NCBI RefSeq assembly: GCF_027921845.1
Contig: NZ_BSEN01000015.1
Coordinates: forward strand, 196,636 to 260,635
DNA length: 64,000 nucleotides
Reading direction: 5' to 3'
DNA from: Leifsonia poae
Lineage (GTDB): Bacteria; Actinomycetota; Actinomycetes; Actinomycetales; Microbacteriaceae
The notes beneath the pieces were generated by a model. That model ran no database searches, had not been told where the DNA came from, and worked only from the letters and a program-made list of their open reading frames with translations. The position numbers were made by a program, and so were the translations under genes. Position 1 is the first letter of the stretch. Each line of letters begins with the position of its first letter. This document shows, in pieces, positions 34,095 through 43,660 of the stretch.

Positions 34095-34999
34095 GATTCG
34101 GCCTGATCTGGTCGGAGGCCGCGAACGGCCTGCGGCGCAACGTCTCGATGGTGATCTCAGTCATCCTCGTCACCTTCATCTCGCTGACCTTCGTCGGCAC
34201 GGCGGTGCTGCTGCAGATGCAGATCGGCCAGATGAAGACGTACTGGTACGACCGCGCCCAGGTCGCGGTCTACATGTGCCTCGACACCGACGGCTGCCCT
34301 GGGGGAGCCGCGACCGATCAGTCGATCGCCGCGGTGAAGAAGCAGCTGAAGTCGCCGGAGCTCGCCCCGTACATCCAGAAGTTCTACTTCCAGGACCAGA
34401 AGCAGGGCTACGAACAGTTCAAGCAGCAGTTCAAGGGAAACCAGATCGCGGAGTTCGTGACGCCGCAGATGATCCCGCAGGCGTTCTGGATCAACCTCAA
34501 GGATCCGAGCCAATCGGCGGTGCTGACCGAGACGCTCTCCGGAGCCGCCGGCGTTCAGAGCGTCGTCGACCAGCGCAGTTACCTCGATCAGATCTTCTCG
34601 ATACTGAATGCCGCGAGTTTCACTGCTATCGGCATCGCCGCGTTGATGCTGGTGGCCGCGGCGCTGTTGATCGCCACGACCATCCGATTGTCGGCGTTCT
34701 CGCGAAGACGGGAGCTGGGCATCATGCGGCTGGTCGGCGCGTCGAACAGGTTCATCCAGACGCCGTTCATCCTGGAGGGCGTGTTCGCGGCACTGATCGG
34801 GTCGATACTCGCGGCCGTGGCGGTGTGGACGATCGTGCACGTCTTCGTCCGCGGCTACCTCGCCGATCAGATCAAGTCGATCAACTTCGTCGGCGACTCC
34901 GATGCGTTGTTCGTCGTGGCCCCGATCCTGCTGCTCGTCGGCATCGTGCTCGCCGCGATTTCGGCCAACTTCGCCATCTCCCGGTATTTGAAGGTCTAG
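34091..34999 (+). CDS. ftsX: Cell division permease FtsX
   Basis: 302 aa. Four transmembrane segments: one near residues 20-45, a large extracytoplasmic loop (about 50-170) with Cys residues ([11 protein letters not shown]) that may pair, then three more with the conserved [21 protein letters not shown] cytoplasmic loop. The extracellular loop activates cell-wall hydrolases such as NlpC/P60 RipC-type enzymes. Four-base overlap with ftsE. Confidence 0.96.
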   Translation: MRFGLIWSEAANGLRRNVSMVISVILVTFISLTFVGTAVLLQMQIGQMKTYWYDRAQVAVYMCLDTDGCPGGAATDQSIAAVKKQLKSPELAPYIQKFYFQDQKQGYEQFKQQFKGNQIAEFVTPQMIPQAFWINLKDPSQSAVLTETLSGAAGVQSVVDQRSYLDQIFSILNAASFTAIGIAALMLVAAALLIATTIRLSAFSRRRELGIMRLVGASNRFIQTPFILEGVFAALIGSILAAVAVWTIVHVFVRGYLADQIKSINFVGDSDALFVVAPILLLVGIVLAAISANFAISRYLKV

Positions 35000-35069
35000 T
35001 TCGGGTTAGACTGGACGGCTGCCCGGCGCGTGCCGGGCGGCATCCGATCGAACGCGTCAGGAGTGAGCT

Positions 35070-35546
35070 GTGCCCAGGGAACGTGGCCAGAAGGTGGTGG
35101 CCACCAATCGTAGAGCCCGCCACGACTACACCATCGAAGACACCTACGAGGCCGGTCTGGTCTTGACGGGGACCGAGGTGAAGTCGCTGCGGGCCGGTCG
35201 CGCGTCCCTCGTCGACGGCTACGCGTTCGTCGATGGCGGGGAGGCCTGGCTCGACGCGGTGCACATCCCCGAATACGCCGACGGGACCTGGAACAACCAC
35301 GCTCCGCGGCGCAAGCGCAAGCTCCTGCTGCACAAGGCTCAGATCCTCAAGATCCACAACAAGGTGAAAGAGGGCGGGTACACGATCGTCCCGCTGCAGA
35401 TCTACTTCAGCGACGGCCGGGCCAAGGTCGAGATCGCCGTCGCGAAGGGTAAGCGCGAGTACGACAAGCGCCAGGCACTGCGCGAGCGTCAGGACAAGCG
35501 CGAGGCGGATCGCGCGATGTCGAGTCGCAGCCACCTCGGCGAGTGA
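35070..35546 (+). CDS. smpB: SsrA-binding protein SmpB
   Basis: 158 aa. Delivers tmRNA to stalled ribosomes. It has [43 protein letters not shown], the RKRKLLLHK block and a basic C-terminal tail ([20 protein letters not shown]). GTG 35070 follows AGGAGTGA. TAGACT near 35007 is a likely -10 giving a leader of about 50 nt. The tmRNA gene lies 2.3 kb downstream on the same strand. Confidence 0.96.
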   Translation: MPRERGQKVVATNRRARHDYTIEDTYEAGLVLTGTEVKSLRAGRASLVDGYAFVDGGEAWLDAVHIPEYADGTWNNHAPRRKRKLLLHKAQILKIHNKVKEGGYTIVPLQIYFSDGRAKVEIAVAKGKREYDKRQALRERQDKREADRAMSSRSHLGE

Positions 35547-35560
35547 ACCAGACTGAGAGC

Positions 35561-36301
35561 ATGAGCCCAGCCGCCGCCCGCATCCCCGTCCCCGGTACGT
35601 TCAACTTCCGCGATGTCGGTGGTTATCCCGTCGACGGCGGTATTACGCGCTCGGGCAAGCTGTTCCGCTCGGACGGACTGCACAGCCTCGGCGACGCCGG
35701 AAAGGCCGAACTGCGCGAGCTGGGCGTCAAGGTCGTCATCGACCTGCGCGACGACTTCGAGACCGAGGCGATGCCCGACGACCTCGATGGACTCGACGTC
35801 GAGGTGCTGCGTCTGCCCGTGTTCGAAGGATCCGGCGCGTCGCAGTCGACGATCGGAGCGACCCTCGACGACCTCTACGACAAGATCGTCTTCCAGCACA
35901 CGGACGTGGTGGTCTCGGCGCTGCGGGAGATCGCGGACACCGCGGACGAGGGCGTCGTCGTGCACTGCACGGCGGGCAAGGACCGCACCGGCATCGTGGT
36001 CGCCCTCGCTCTGCTCGCCGTCGGCGTCGACCGCGAGACCGTGGTGGACGACTACGCGCAGACCCAGGGCTACCTGGCCGGCGACTGGCTCGAACGGATG
36101 CTGACACTGGTCGCCAGCCACGGCGTCGAGGTCACGCCCGACCTCCGGGTCATCATGGGCGGCAGTCCTCCCGAGGCGATGGAAGCCGTGATCGACCGCA
36201 TCGTGCGCCGGCACGGGGGAGTGCGCGAGTACCTGCTCGCTGCCGGCCTCGACGAACTGGAGCTGGCGAAGCTGCGTGCGGTTCTCGTCGACCCCGCGTA
36301 G
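35561..36301 (+). CDS. Tyrosine-protein phosphatase (PTP-like, Y_phosphatase3)
   Basis: 246 aa. The P-loop HCTAGKDRTG contains the nucleophile Cys136. N-terminal NFRDVGGYPVDGG and SGKLFRSDGLHSL are typical of the family that includes mycobacterial PtpB/MPtpB-like lipid/protein phosphatases. ATG 35561 follows GAGAG; a GTG at 35543 overlapping the smpB stop is also possible and would couple translation to smpB. The substrate is unknown; phosphotyrosine and phosphoinositides are both known for the family. Confidence 0.87.
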   Translation: MSPAAARIPVPGTFNFRDVGGYPVDGGITRSGKLFRSDGLHSLGDAGKAELRELGVKVVIDLRDDFETEAMPDDLDGLDVEVLRLPVFEGSGASQSTIGATLDDLYDKIVFQHTDVVVSALREIADTADEGVVVHCTAGKDRTGIVVALALLAVGVDRETVVDDYAQTQGYLAGDWLERMLTLVASHGVEVTPDLRVIMGGSPPEAMEAVIDRIVRRHGGVREYLLAAGLDELELAKLRAVLVDPA

Positions 36302-36370
36302 CGGCTCGCTCCCAGACACACATAAGACATTCCCAGCCCGTTGCGTGGTGGGCGGTGGTTCCATTGAGGC

Positions 36371-36991
36371 ATGGATGAGCACCGTCCGCCACAGCCTCCA
36401 CCTCCGCCACCGCCGGCAGCACGACCAGCGGGGCCTGCGACGCCCGCCGCGCCCGAGCCCTTCTATCGACGCTACGGACTCGCCTTCGCCATCGCGACCG
36501 CTGTGCTCGCGTTCATCGTGCTCGTGGGAACAATGGCGGTCGGTGTATTCGCTGTGACCTCCGTCGTCGCCCGCGTCGCTCACTCCCACTCGATCTCGCG
36601 ACTGCTCCCTCAGGGCGAGGGACCATGGGGCGAGGGATCACAGGGCAACGGCTCGCAGGGCGATGGCTCGCAGGGTGGTGCGCCCGGGAAGTCCGACCCG
36701 GACAACCCCGTTCCGCAGACCGGGCGCCGGGTGGTCGTCCAGGGCTCGATCCAGAAGATCTCGGGCTCCACCTGGACCGTGGAGACCCAGCGCGAGGGCA
36801 CGGTCATGGTCGGCATCACCTCGTCGACGCAGTTCGGCGTCTCCGGCTCGTCGACGCGGTCGGACTTCGCCGTGGGCGACGCGGTCACGATCGTGGGTCA
36901 CCCGAGCGGGGACACCATCACCGCGACGCGGGTGCTGGCGGGAGACGAATCGGCCATGCGACCACCGCTTCGGCCGGGCACCAAGCCCTGA
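36371..36991 (+). CDS. Membrane-anchored DUF5666-like protein
   Basis: 206 aa. A Pro-rich cytoplasmic start (HRPPQPPPPPPPAARPAG) precedes one transmembrane helix (about 36-65). A Gly/Gln/Ser-rich linker contains a tandem GSQG repeat (EGSQGNGSQGDGSQGG). The C-terminal beta-domain (VVVQGSIQKISGSTWTVETQ, FAVGDAVTIVGHPSGDTITA) resembles DUF5666/OB-like modules. Function unknown; the domain should face outside. It has no tight operon partner, as the next gene is convergent with a 6-bp gap. Confidence 0.7.
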   Translation: MDEHRPPQPPPPPPPAARPAGPATPAAPEPFYRRYGLAFAIATAVLAFIVLVGTMAVGVFAVTSVVARVAHSHSISRLLPQGEGPWGEGSQGNGSQGDGSQGGAPGKSDPDNPVPQTGRRVVVQGSIQKISGSTWTVETQREGTVMVGITSSTQFGVSGSSTRSDFAVGDAVTIVGHPSGDTITATRVLAGDESAMRPPLRPGTKP

Positions 36992-36997
36992 CGACGT

Positions 36998-37666
36998 TCA
37001 GGATGCCGCGAAGCGCGCGTGCACCTGCACGGCGATGGTGATGTCTTCCGGCTTCAGCGCGAGCGTGCCGCCGTGGAAGTCCGCCGAGCCGACGCGCGCG
37101 AACATCGGCTCGATGGGGTGCGCGGGCGATGACGTGTCGCCGAGCATCCCGGGATCACTCAGTGCGAGCGGTTTGAGGGTGCCGAGTCCGAGGCTGGTGG
37201 CGTAGACGGTCGCCTTGGCGACGGCATTCTCGACGGCTCGGCGCCTGGCTTCCTGCACGAGGGTCTGCCGTCGCGCCTCCGTGAGGTCCCAGTTCACGCC
37301 GGAGACGCTGACCCCGTCGAGAAGGGAGACGACCCCGACCCAGTCCGACAACGCGGCCAGATCGCTGAACTTCACCTCGATGCCGACCTCGGCGTGGTAG
37401 ACGATCGGCAGCTGCAGGCCGTCCTGGTTCCAGGGGCGGTCTCCCCAGACCCGCAGCTGGTCCGACGCCCACCACGTGACCGGTCCGGACTGAGAATGAT
37501 GAAGGTCCCGCAGCTCGCCGGTGAGCGAGACGTGACGCTGCGTCGTGAGCGCGAGGACCTCATCCCGCGCGTCGCCCTGGTAGGAGATCGAGAGCCCCAC
37601 GGTTCCACGCTCCGCGGGATGGTGGAGCTCGTATTCGCCCTGCACGGTGATGATCGTCTCGGCCAT
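36998..37666 (-). CDS. SIMPL domain-containing protein
   Basis: 222 aa. The SIMPL fold (DUF541) is recognisable from ITVQGEYELHHPAERGTVGLSI, the central VKFSDLAALSDWV and the C-terminal ENAVAKATVYATSLG. Family members are usually secreted or periplasmic and were named from a signalling protein of the pelle pathway. This copy lacks a signal peptide and so appears cytoplasmic. ATG 37666 is the start. Divergent from tmRNA. Confidence 0.8.
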   Translation of the reverse strand: MAETIITVQGEYELHHPAERGTVGLSISYQGDARDEVLALTTQRHVSLTGELRDLHHSQSGPVTWWASDQLRVWGDRPWNQDGLQLPIVYHAEVGIEVKFSDLAALSDWVGVVSLLDGVSVSGVNWDLTEARRQTLVQEARRRAVENAVAKATVYATSLGLGTLKPLALSDPGMLGDTSSPAHPIEPMFARVGSADFHGGTLALKPEDITIAVQVHARFAAS

Positions 37667-37702
37667 TGTTCGATCGTGGCATAGAACAGCGGTGCCGGTT
37701 GT

Positions 37703-37710
37703 TATAGACT
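37703..37710 (+). promoter_or_regulatory. -10 region of the tmRNA promoter
   Basis: TATAGACT offers two overlapping -10 hexamers (TATAGA, TAGACT) about 85 bp before mature tmRNA. A CTCGCC/GGCGAG hairpin (37717-37734) directly follows and would lie at the 5' end of the precursor. Confidence 0.45.
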
Positions 37711-37793
37711 GAGTAGCTCGCCCATCGAGGCGAGTATGTATCTGAAACAACTCAACAGCGCGTGACAGCGACCAGGCCTCACCGGCCACGCAT

Positions 37794-38186
37794 GGGGATG
37801 ATCGGTTTCGACATTGTCTGCGAGAGTGTGAGAAGCGGGTCGAGGATGCAGGCTTATCTCGTAAACGATGTCTGCAAACTATAAGTGCCAATTCAAACAG
37901 CACTGTCTCTGCCAAGGCTGACTTCGCCCTCGCGGCGTAAGTTCCTTCGCAACTTATAGAGACCGTCAGACCGGGAATGCTCTCTACCCGGATCCTGGCG
38001 TAATTTAGAGAGATTGCTTCTGCGTTTCGTCTGAGGGCGCAGAGGGACTTCAACTGAGACTGGGCTCGTCGGTTTAGGTGCCAGTGGCGAATTCCGGAGC
38101 CGAGTAGAACGCTTGTACTGGCTACACCCGTAGAAGGCATATGACCACAGCTGTGGACGGGGGTTCAATTCCCCCCATCTCCACCA
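37794..38186 (+). ncRNA. ssrA: tmRNA
   Basis: 393 nt. The tRNA-like ends pair (5' GGGGATG with 3' CATCTCC) and the T-arm GGGGGTTCAATTCCCCC is followed by encoded CCA (38184-38186). The 5' end continues into GGTTTCGACATTGTC, the conserved H1/H2 start. The tag frame at 37887-37940 encodes ANSNSTVSAKADFALAA and a TAA stop, ending in the ALAA degron recognised by ClpXP-type proteases. It works with SmpB, encoded 2.3 kb upstream. Confidence 0.97.
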
Positions 38187-38277
38187 TCAGGTCGCTGTCA
38201 CGCGTTGCTTGAGATCCGTTTGCGAGCACGCCGGTCTTCCGGCGCCGGCGCCGGCGCCGGCGGCGTACTCTTCAGCC

Positions 38278-39105
38278 ATGCTGAACCGGGTCGCCGATGG
38301 TGTGTTCGTCCACGAGAGCGCGTTCTGTCAGAGCAACGCCGTCGTCGTTCAGGGGGCAGCCGGGGTGCTGCTCATCGATGCCGGTGTGCACGAAGCCGAG
38401 ATCGCCTGTCTTGCGAATGACCTGGCCGATTCGGGCCAGACCGTGGTGGCAGGGTTCTCGACGCATCCGCACTGGGATCACCTGCTGTGGCATCCCGTTC
38501 TGGGCGACGTACCGCGGTGGGCCACCGCACTGTGCGCGGACACCGCCCGCGAGCGGCTGTCCAACGGCATCGATCCTCGTCGGTTCGGCATCCCGGATGA
38601 CGTGCCGCTCGACCTGCTCGGCCACATCGCGGGGCTGCCCGCCGGTTCGTCGCACTTCCCCTGGGACGGTCCTGCGGTGCGGATCCTCGAGCATCGTGCG
38701 CACGCCCCCGGCCATGCTGCCCTGCTGATTGAAGGTCATGGGGTCCTGGTCGCGGGAGACATGCTGTCGGATGTCCTGATCCCCATGCTCGATCTGAACG
38801 CCCCGGATGATCCGATCGACGACTACCTCGCCGCGCTGCGGCTGCTCGAGGGCGTGGCAGGCGAGGTCACCGTCGTCATCCCCGGCCACGGATCCGTCGG
38901 GGGCGCGGACGAGGTGCCGGCGCGGATCGACCAGGATCGGGCGTACCTGCAGGCTCTGCGTGACGGCGGTGATCTCAGCGACCCACGTATCGGCCCGTCG
39001 GCCAAGGCGGGCTGGGACTGGGTGCGTGACGTGCACACGGGCCAGGCCGCACGCGTCGCCGAACGTAGCGCGCGCGACGAGCCGGCCCGTGCCGAGGACG
39101 AGTAG
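38278..39105 (+). CDS. Metallo-beta-lactamase-fold hydrolase
   Basis: 275 aa. The metal motif HxHxDH appears as STHPHWDHL, with HAPGHAALL, GDMLSD and IPGHG supplying further ligands. It resembles the glyoxalase II/lactonase-like branch; the substrate is unknown. A charged Arg/Glu-rich tail ends the protein. TACTCT (38266-38271) lies six bases before ATG 38278, a likely leaderless start. A GGCGCC triplet repeat (38241-38258) just upstream is simple sequence. Confidence 0.85.
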   Translation: MLNRVADGVFVHESAFCQSNAVVVQGAAGVLLIDAGVHEAEIACLANDLADSGQTVVAGFSTHPHWDHLLWHPVLGDVPRWATALCADTARERLSNGIDPRRFGIPDDVPLDLLGHIAGLPAGSSHFPWDGPAVRILEHRAHAPGHAALLIEGHGVLVAGDMLSDVLIPMLDLNAPDDPIDDYLAALRLLEGVAGEVTVVIPGHGSVGGADEVPARIDQDRAYLQALRDGGDLSDPRIGPSAKAGWDWVRDVHTGQAARVAERSARDEPARAEDE

Positions 39106-39117
39106 CGGCCTCTCGTC

Positions 39118-40593
<1,476 letters not shown>

Positions 40594-40614
40594 TCACCAT
40601 CCTGCTGCTGGCTC

Positions 40615-40633
40615 GGGTCGTGCGGCAAGCCCC
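40615..40633 (-). promoter_or_regulatory. Rifamycin-associated element (RAE)-like inducible site
   Basis: Minus-strand reading: GGGGCTTGCCGCACGACCC. The RAE described upstream of rifamycin-inactivating genes in actinobacteria is a 19-bp palindrome that I recall as GGGGCTTGCGGCAAGCCCC. Here one half is exact and the other has two to three changes. It lies 24 bp before the rox start and also in the divergent upstream region of the 40692 gene. Confidence 0.7.
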
Positions 40634-40691
40634 CACGGCCGATCTGCGAAAAGGGAGTCGCGAGGAGGCACGCCTTCGTACACTGGGAGAC

Positions 40692-41264
40692 ATGGTCGAG
40701 AAAGCGCCGGCGCGGAACGCTGTGGCTCCGCCGGTCATCCGGTTCGACGCCGAGGTGCAGTGGATCGGTGACCGACCCATCGTGCGGCTGCCGGCGGAGG
40801 CGAGCGCCGAGCTCCCGTCCCGCGGTCAGGTCGCGGTCACCGCAGTGATCAACGGGCGGGTGTTTCAGACGGTGCTGGAGCCGGACGGCCTGCGTGGCCA
40901 TTGGCTCGCCGTCGATGAGCGAATGCGGGAAGCGCTGACCGTCGCCGACGGTGAGGTCGACGTCGAGCTCGCACCTGTCACGGAGTGGCCGGAACCCGAG
41001 ATCCCGGCTGATCTCCAAGGCGCCTTGGACGACGCTCCCGACCTCTCCGGCACGTGGACCGACATCAGTCCGATGGCGCGCTGGGAGTGGGTGCGCTGGA
41101 TCAACGCGACCAAGAACCCCGAGACCCGCGACCGACGGGTCGAGGTGAGCATCTCGAAACTCCGGAACGGTAAACGGCGCCCCTGCTGCTTCGACCTCTC
41201 GTCGTGCACCGATCCCGAGCTGTCCAAGAACGGCAGGCTCGTCGGCGGCGCCGAGGGCGATTGA
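40692..41264 (+). CDS. DUF1905/YdeI (OmpD-associated) family protein
   Basis: 190 aa. N-terminal DUF1905 beta-barrel (FDAEVQWIGDRPIVRLP, LRGHWLAVDERMREAL) and a C-terminal YdeI/OmpD-associated helical part (WTDISPMARWEWVRWINATKNPETRDRRVEV in parts, with CCFD). YdeI relatives are linked to bacteriocin or peptide tolerance; the function here is unknown. TACACT (40679-40684) lies seven bases before ATG 40692, a textbook leaderless layout. It is divergent from rox, and the RAE-like site lies 46 bp above its -10, so co-induction is conceivable. Confidence 0.8.
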   Translation: MVEKAPARNAVAPPVIRFDAEVQWIGDRPIVRLPAEASAELPSRGQVAVTAVINGRVFQTVLEPDGLRGHWLAVDERMREALTVADGEVDVELAPVTEWPEPEIPADLQGALDDAPDLSGTWTDISPMARWEWVRWINATKNPETRDRRVEVSISKLRNGKRRPCCFDLSSCTDPELSKNGRLVGGAEGD

Positions 41265-41303
41265 GGTCGGCCGGTCGCCGCGGGCGCTGATGGGAGAGTC
41301 TCG

Positions 41304-41843
41304 TTAGGGTGTGTGCGTGGTGCGCACGCGGGCGCGGTACGCGGCGGACTTGGCGCGGTCGCCGCAGCCGGCCATGCCGCACCAGCGGCGGTTGTGTGCG
41401 CGCGACGTGTCGATGTAGGGCCGGGTGCAGTCTTCGCCGTCGCAGAACCGCACGCGGGGGTCGCTGAGGGCGGCCAGGGCGGCCCGGGCGAGCGCCGAGA
41501 GCACGGCGCCCAGATCGCCGCGTCGCCGAAGGCCGTCGGCGTCGATGGACGGCACCGGCTCGGGATGCGCGGCGAACCGGTTGAGGACCGCTCGCTCGGA
41601 AGCTGACGGCGTTCCGCCTTCGGCGTGTGCGCGCACGGCGGTGTACGCCGCTTCGCGCAGTTCCAGCGCATCGGTGAGACCCCTGGCCGTGACGGTGGGG
41701 GCCTCGTCGACGATGCCGGCCATCGCGATCCAGTCGTGCAGGTCGGCGGGGGCGCGCAGTTTCTCCTCGGCGACACTGTCGCGCGAGGCGACGGTCGCGA
41801 CGAAGTCGAGGGCGAGATTGCCGGCGAGGAAGGAGAAATCCAC
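41304..41843 (-). CDS. ABATE/CGNR zinc-finger transcriptional regulator
   Basis: 179 aa. An N-terminal ABATE ligand-binding domain (FLAGNLALDFVATV, LHDWIAMAGI, ELREAAYTAV) is followed by a C-terminal zinc finger of CGNR type (RFCDGEDCTRPYIDTSRAHNRRWCGMAGCGDRAKSAAYRAR), with Cys at each expected position and CGDR in place of CGNR. Such regulators usually sit divergent from a transporter they control. GTG 41843 is inside an inverted repeat at 41840-41868, consistent with autoregulation. Confidence 0.87.
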   Translation of the reverse strand: MDFSFLAGNLALDFVATVASRDSVAEEKLRAPADLHDWIAMAGIVDEAPTVTARGLTDALELREAAYTAVRAHAEGGTPSASERAVLNRFAAHPEPVPSIDADGLRRRGDLGAVLSALARAALAALSDPRVRFCDGEDCTRPYIDTSRAHNRRWCGMAGCGDRAKSAAYRARVRTTHTP

Positions 41844-41868
41844 GTCACTACCTTGACAGGTGACGTGG
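41840..41868. promoter_or_regulatory. Operator 1 between ABATE regulator and MFS genes
   Basis: CCACGTCAC and GTGACGTGG form a perfect 9-bp inverted repeat separated by 11 bp. The central bases include TTGACA (41853-41858), usable as a -35 for the MFS gene with CAATGT (41876-41881) as a weak -10. It overlaps the regulator start codon. Confidence 0.55.
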
Positions 41869-41885
41869 CTCGGGTCAATGTTGGC

Positions 41886-41906
41886 GTCACTGGTTCAACC
41901 CGTGAC
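41886..41906. promoter_or_regulatory. Operator 2 between ABATE regulator and MFS genes
   Basis: GTCAC-N11-GTGAC, the same arms and spacing as the core of operator 1. Its centre contains GGTTCAACC, itself palindromic. It lies 13 bp before the MFS start. The shared geometry supports one dimeric regulator binding both sites. Confidence 0.55.
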
Positions 41907-41918
41907 GGAGGTGTCGGC

Positions 41919-43160
41919 GTGAGACGGCTGATCGCGTACTTCTCCGCCGCGACGCTCGCCCGCAGCGCCGATGCGGGCGCGATCGTGGCGGTGGTCCTGC
42001 TCGCAGCGGCACGTCCAGCGACGTCCGGGCTCGTGGGTCTCTTCGGCGCCGCGCTGACGGCACCGCATCTCGCCGGTCCGTTTCTGGCTCCGGTGCTCGA
42101 CCGGACGCGCCGCCCCCGGATCCTGCTCGCCGGCGCATTCCTGCTCTACGGCGTCAGCCTGGCGACGGCGGCCGTCCTGATCGTGGGTGGTTTCGTGGTG
42201 CCGAGCGTCGTGGCCCTGGTGATCGCCGGGGCGTGCGGACCGATCCTGACCGGAGGGCTCAGCAGCCAACTGGGGCAGCTCGTTGCGCCGACGGCCCGCG
42301 CCCAGCGTCGCGCACAGGGGGCGGATGCGCTGACGTACGGCGTGGCTGCGACCATCGGGCCCGTCGTCGTCGCGCTCGTCGCGCGTTCGTCCTCCGCCGT
42401 CTGGGCGACCATCTCCCTGGCAGGCTCCGCTGCGGTCGCGGCGATCGTCGTGCTCCTGATCGCCCGACGGAGCGCCGCCCCCGACGACCGAGGCGAGCCC
42501 GCCCCGGAGGCCGTCCCATTCTGGCGTGCTCTCGCGACGGTCTTCACCGTCGGTCCGCTGCGGCGGGTCACCCTCGTCGTGTGTCTCACGGCCGCCGCGG
42601 TGGGCGCCGTGCCGCTGCTCGGGCTGGCGTCGGGCATCCGGGCCGGCGCCGGAGCGAGCGAGGTCGCTCTGCTTGTCGCCCTGTTCGGGGCCGGGAACCT
42701 GATCGGCGCCGTCGCCGTGACCATCCGTCCACTCCGGACCGCGCCCGAGCCGACCGTCGGCTGGACGGCACTCGTGAGCGCCTGCTGCCTCGTGCTGATC
42801 GCTCTGCCGCTTCCCCCTGTCGTGAACGCCCTCGCCTTCGGACTGGTGGGGGCGGTCAGCGCGGTCCAATTCGCATCGAGCCTCACGGCGCGGTCCGACT
42901 TCGCGCCGGAAGGCACACGCGCTCAGGTCTTCGTCACTGTAGGAGGGCTCAAGGTCGCCTTCTCCTCGCTGGGTGTGGCGGTGGCGGGCGTCGCCGCGGT
43001 GCGGGCACCGGATGCTCTGCTCCTGATGGCCCCGTTGCTCCCGGCCGTCGCCTTCGCGACGATGCTCGCCGACCGTGCGGCGGGGACGTTCGCGCAGCGA
43101 CGACGGGGTCGCGCCTCCCAGCGGGCGCGTCGCCCAGGCGCGGCGGGCTCAGCGGAATAG
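41919..43160 (+). CDS. MFS transporter controlled by ABATE regulator
   Basis: 413 aa with about twelve membrane segments and a short central loop (LIARRSAAPDDRGEPAPEA). It starts directly with a membrane segment (RRLIAYFSAATLARSADAG) and ends with a basic tail. It looks like an efflux-type MFS protein. GTG 41919 follows GGAGG. Divergent from the ABATE regulator with two matching operators between, so induction by the transported compound is likely. Confidence 0.88.
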   Translation: MRRLIAYFSAATLARSADAGAIVAVVLLAAARPATSGLVGLFGAALTAPHLAGPFLAPVLDRTRRPRILLAGAFLLYGVSLATAAVLIVGGFVVPSVVALVIAGACGPILTGGLSSQLGQLVAPTARAQRRAQGADALTYGVAATIGPVVVALVARSSSAVWATISLAGSAAVAAIVVLLIARRSAAPDDRGEPAPEAVPFWRALATVFTVGPLRRVTLVVCLTAAAVGAVPLLGLASGIRAGAGASEVALLVALFGAGNLIGAVAVTIRPLRTAPEPTVGWTALVSACCLVLIALPLPPVVNALAFGLVGAVSAVQFASSLTARSDFAPEGTRAQVFVTVGGLKVAFSSLGVAVAGVAAVRAPDALLLMAPLLPAVAFATMLADRAAGTFAQRRRGRASQRARRPGAAGSAE

Positions 43161-43252
43161 TCGCGTTCCCATTGCGCCTCCAGGTGTTCGGCGTATCGTT
43201 CGTCCTAATCGGGAAAGACAGGCGCTCGGACCGTATCGGGACGGACGACGAC

Positions 43253-43305
43253 GCCGTCGCCCGATGGGGGCGACGGCCCGGAAAGACGTGACGCGGGCCG
43301 TCGCC
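43253..43305 (+). other. Mutually exclusive hairpins downstream of MFS gene
   Basis: Segment B (GGCGACGGCCCG, 43269-43280) can pair perfectly over 12 bp with C (CGGGCCGTCGCC, 43294-43305) or with upstream A (GCCGTCGCCC, 43253-43262) over 9-10 bp. No T-run follows. It could be a terminator for the MFS transcript or an attenuator-like switch. The downstream gene has its own leaderless promoter. Confidence 0.45.
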
Positions 43306-43342
43306 AGAAGCCGAAGCCGTTGAGGCTCCGTATGCTGGGGGA

Positions 43343-43648
43343 GTGCCAGACCCGACACCTGCCCCCGCCGCACCGAGACGATTCGAACTCGAGCTCCGGC
43401 GCCCGCGCCTCGGCTGGTATCCGAAGCCGACCGTCGTGTTCGACGGGCACGGGCATCCGGCTCAGTGGGGGACAGGCACGTGGCAGGCGTCTGCAGACGG
43501 CGAGGCGACCGTCAGCGTCTACCTGTACAACCGGGTGTGGCGGTTCGGTGTGGCGTCAGCGGTCGTCGGCCCCGACGGCCCTGCGAGGCTGGTCTACCGC
43601 GCGCCGCTGCTGCCGTTCCTGCGCGGATCGTTGCGCGCGGGGTCCTAG
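43343..43648 (+). CDS. Hypothetical 101-aa protein, basic, beta-rich
   Basis: A Pro/Ala-rich start (PDPTPAPAAPRRF) leads to a compact region rich in aromatic residues (LGWYPKPTVVFDGHGHPAQWGTGTWQ, VYLYNRVWRFG in parts) that looks like a small beta domain. No family recognised, no signal peptide. TATGCT (43331-43336) lies six bases before GTG 43343, so a leaderless mRNA is likely. It is convergent with the ABC permease at 43661. Confidence 0.65.
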   Translation: MPDPTPAPAAPRRFELELRRPRLGWYPKPTVVFDGHGHPAQWGTGTWQASADGEATVSVYLYNRVWRFGVASAVVGPDGPARLVYRAPLLPFLRGSLRAGS

Positions 43649-43660
43649 CCCTGGTCGCAC

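Noticed and set aside
37893-38168. Open frames within the tmRNA region
   Set aside because: They overlap the structured tmRNA; only the 17-codon tag frame at 37887-37940 is real.
38241-38258. GGCGCC tandem triplet as a regulatory repeat
   Set aside because: Simple GC-rich sequence upstream of a leaderless promoter; no symmetry beyond the self-palindromic unit.
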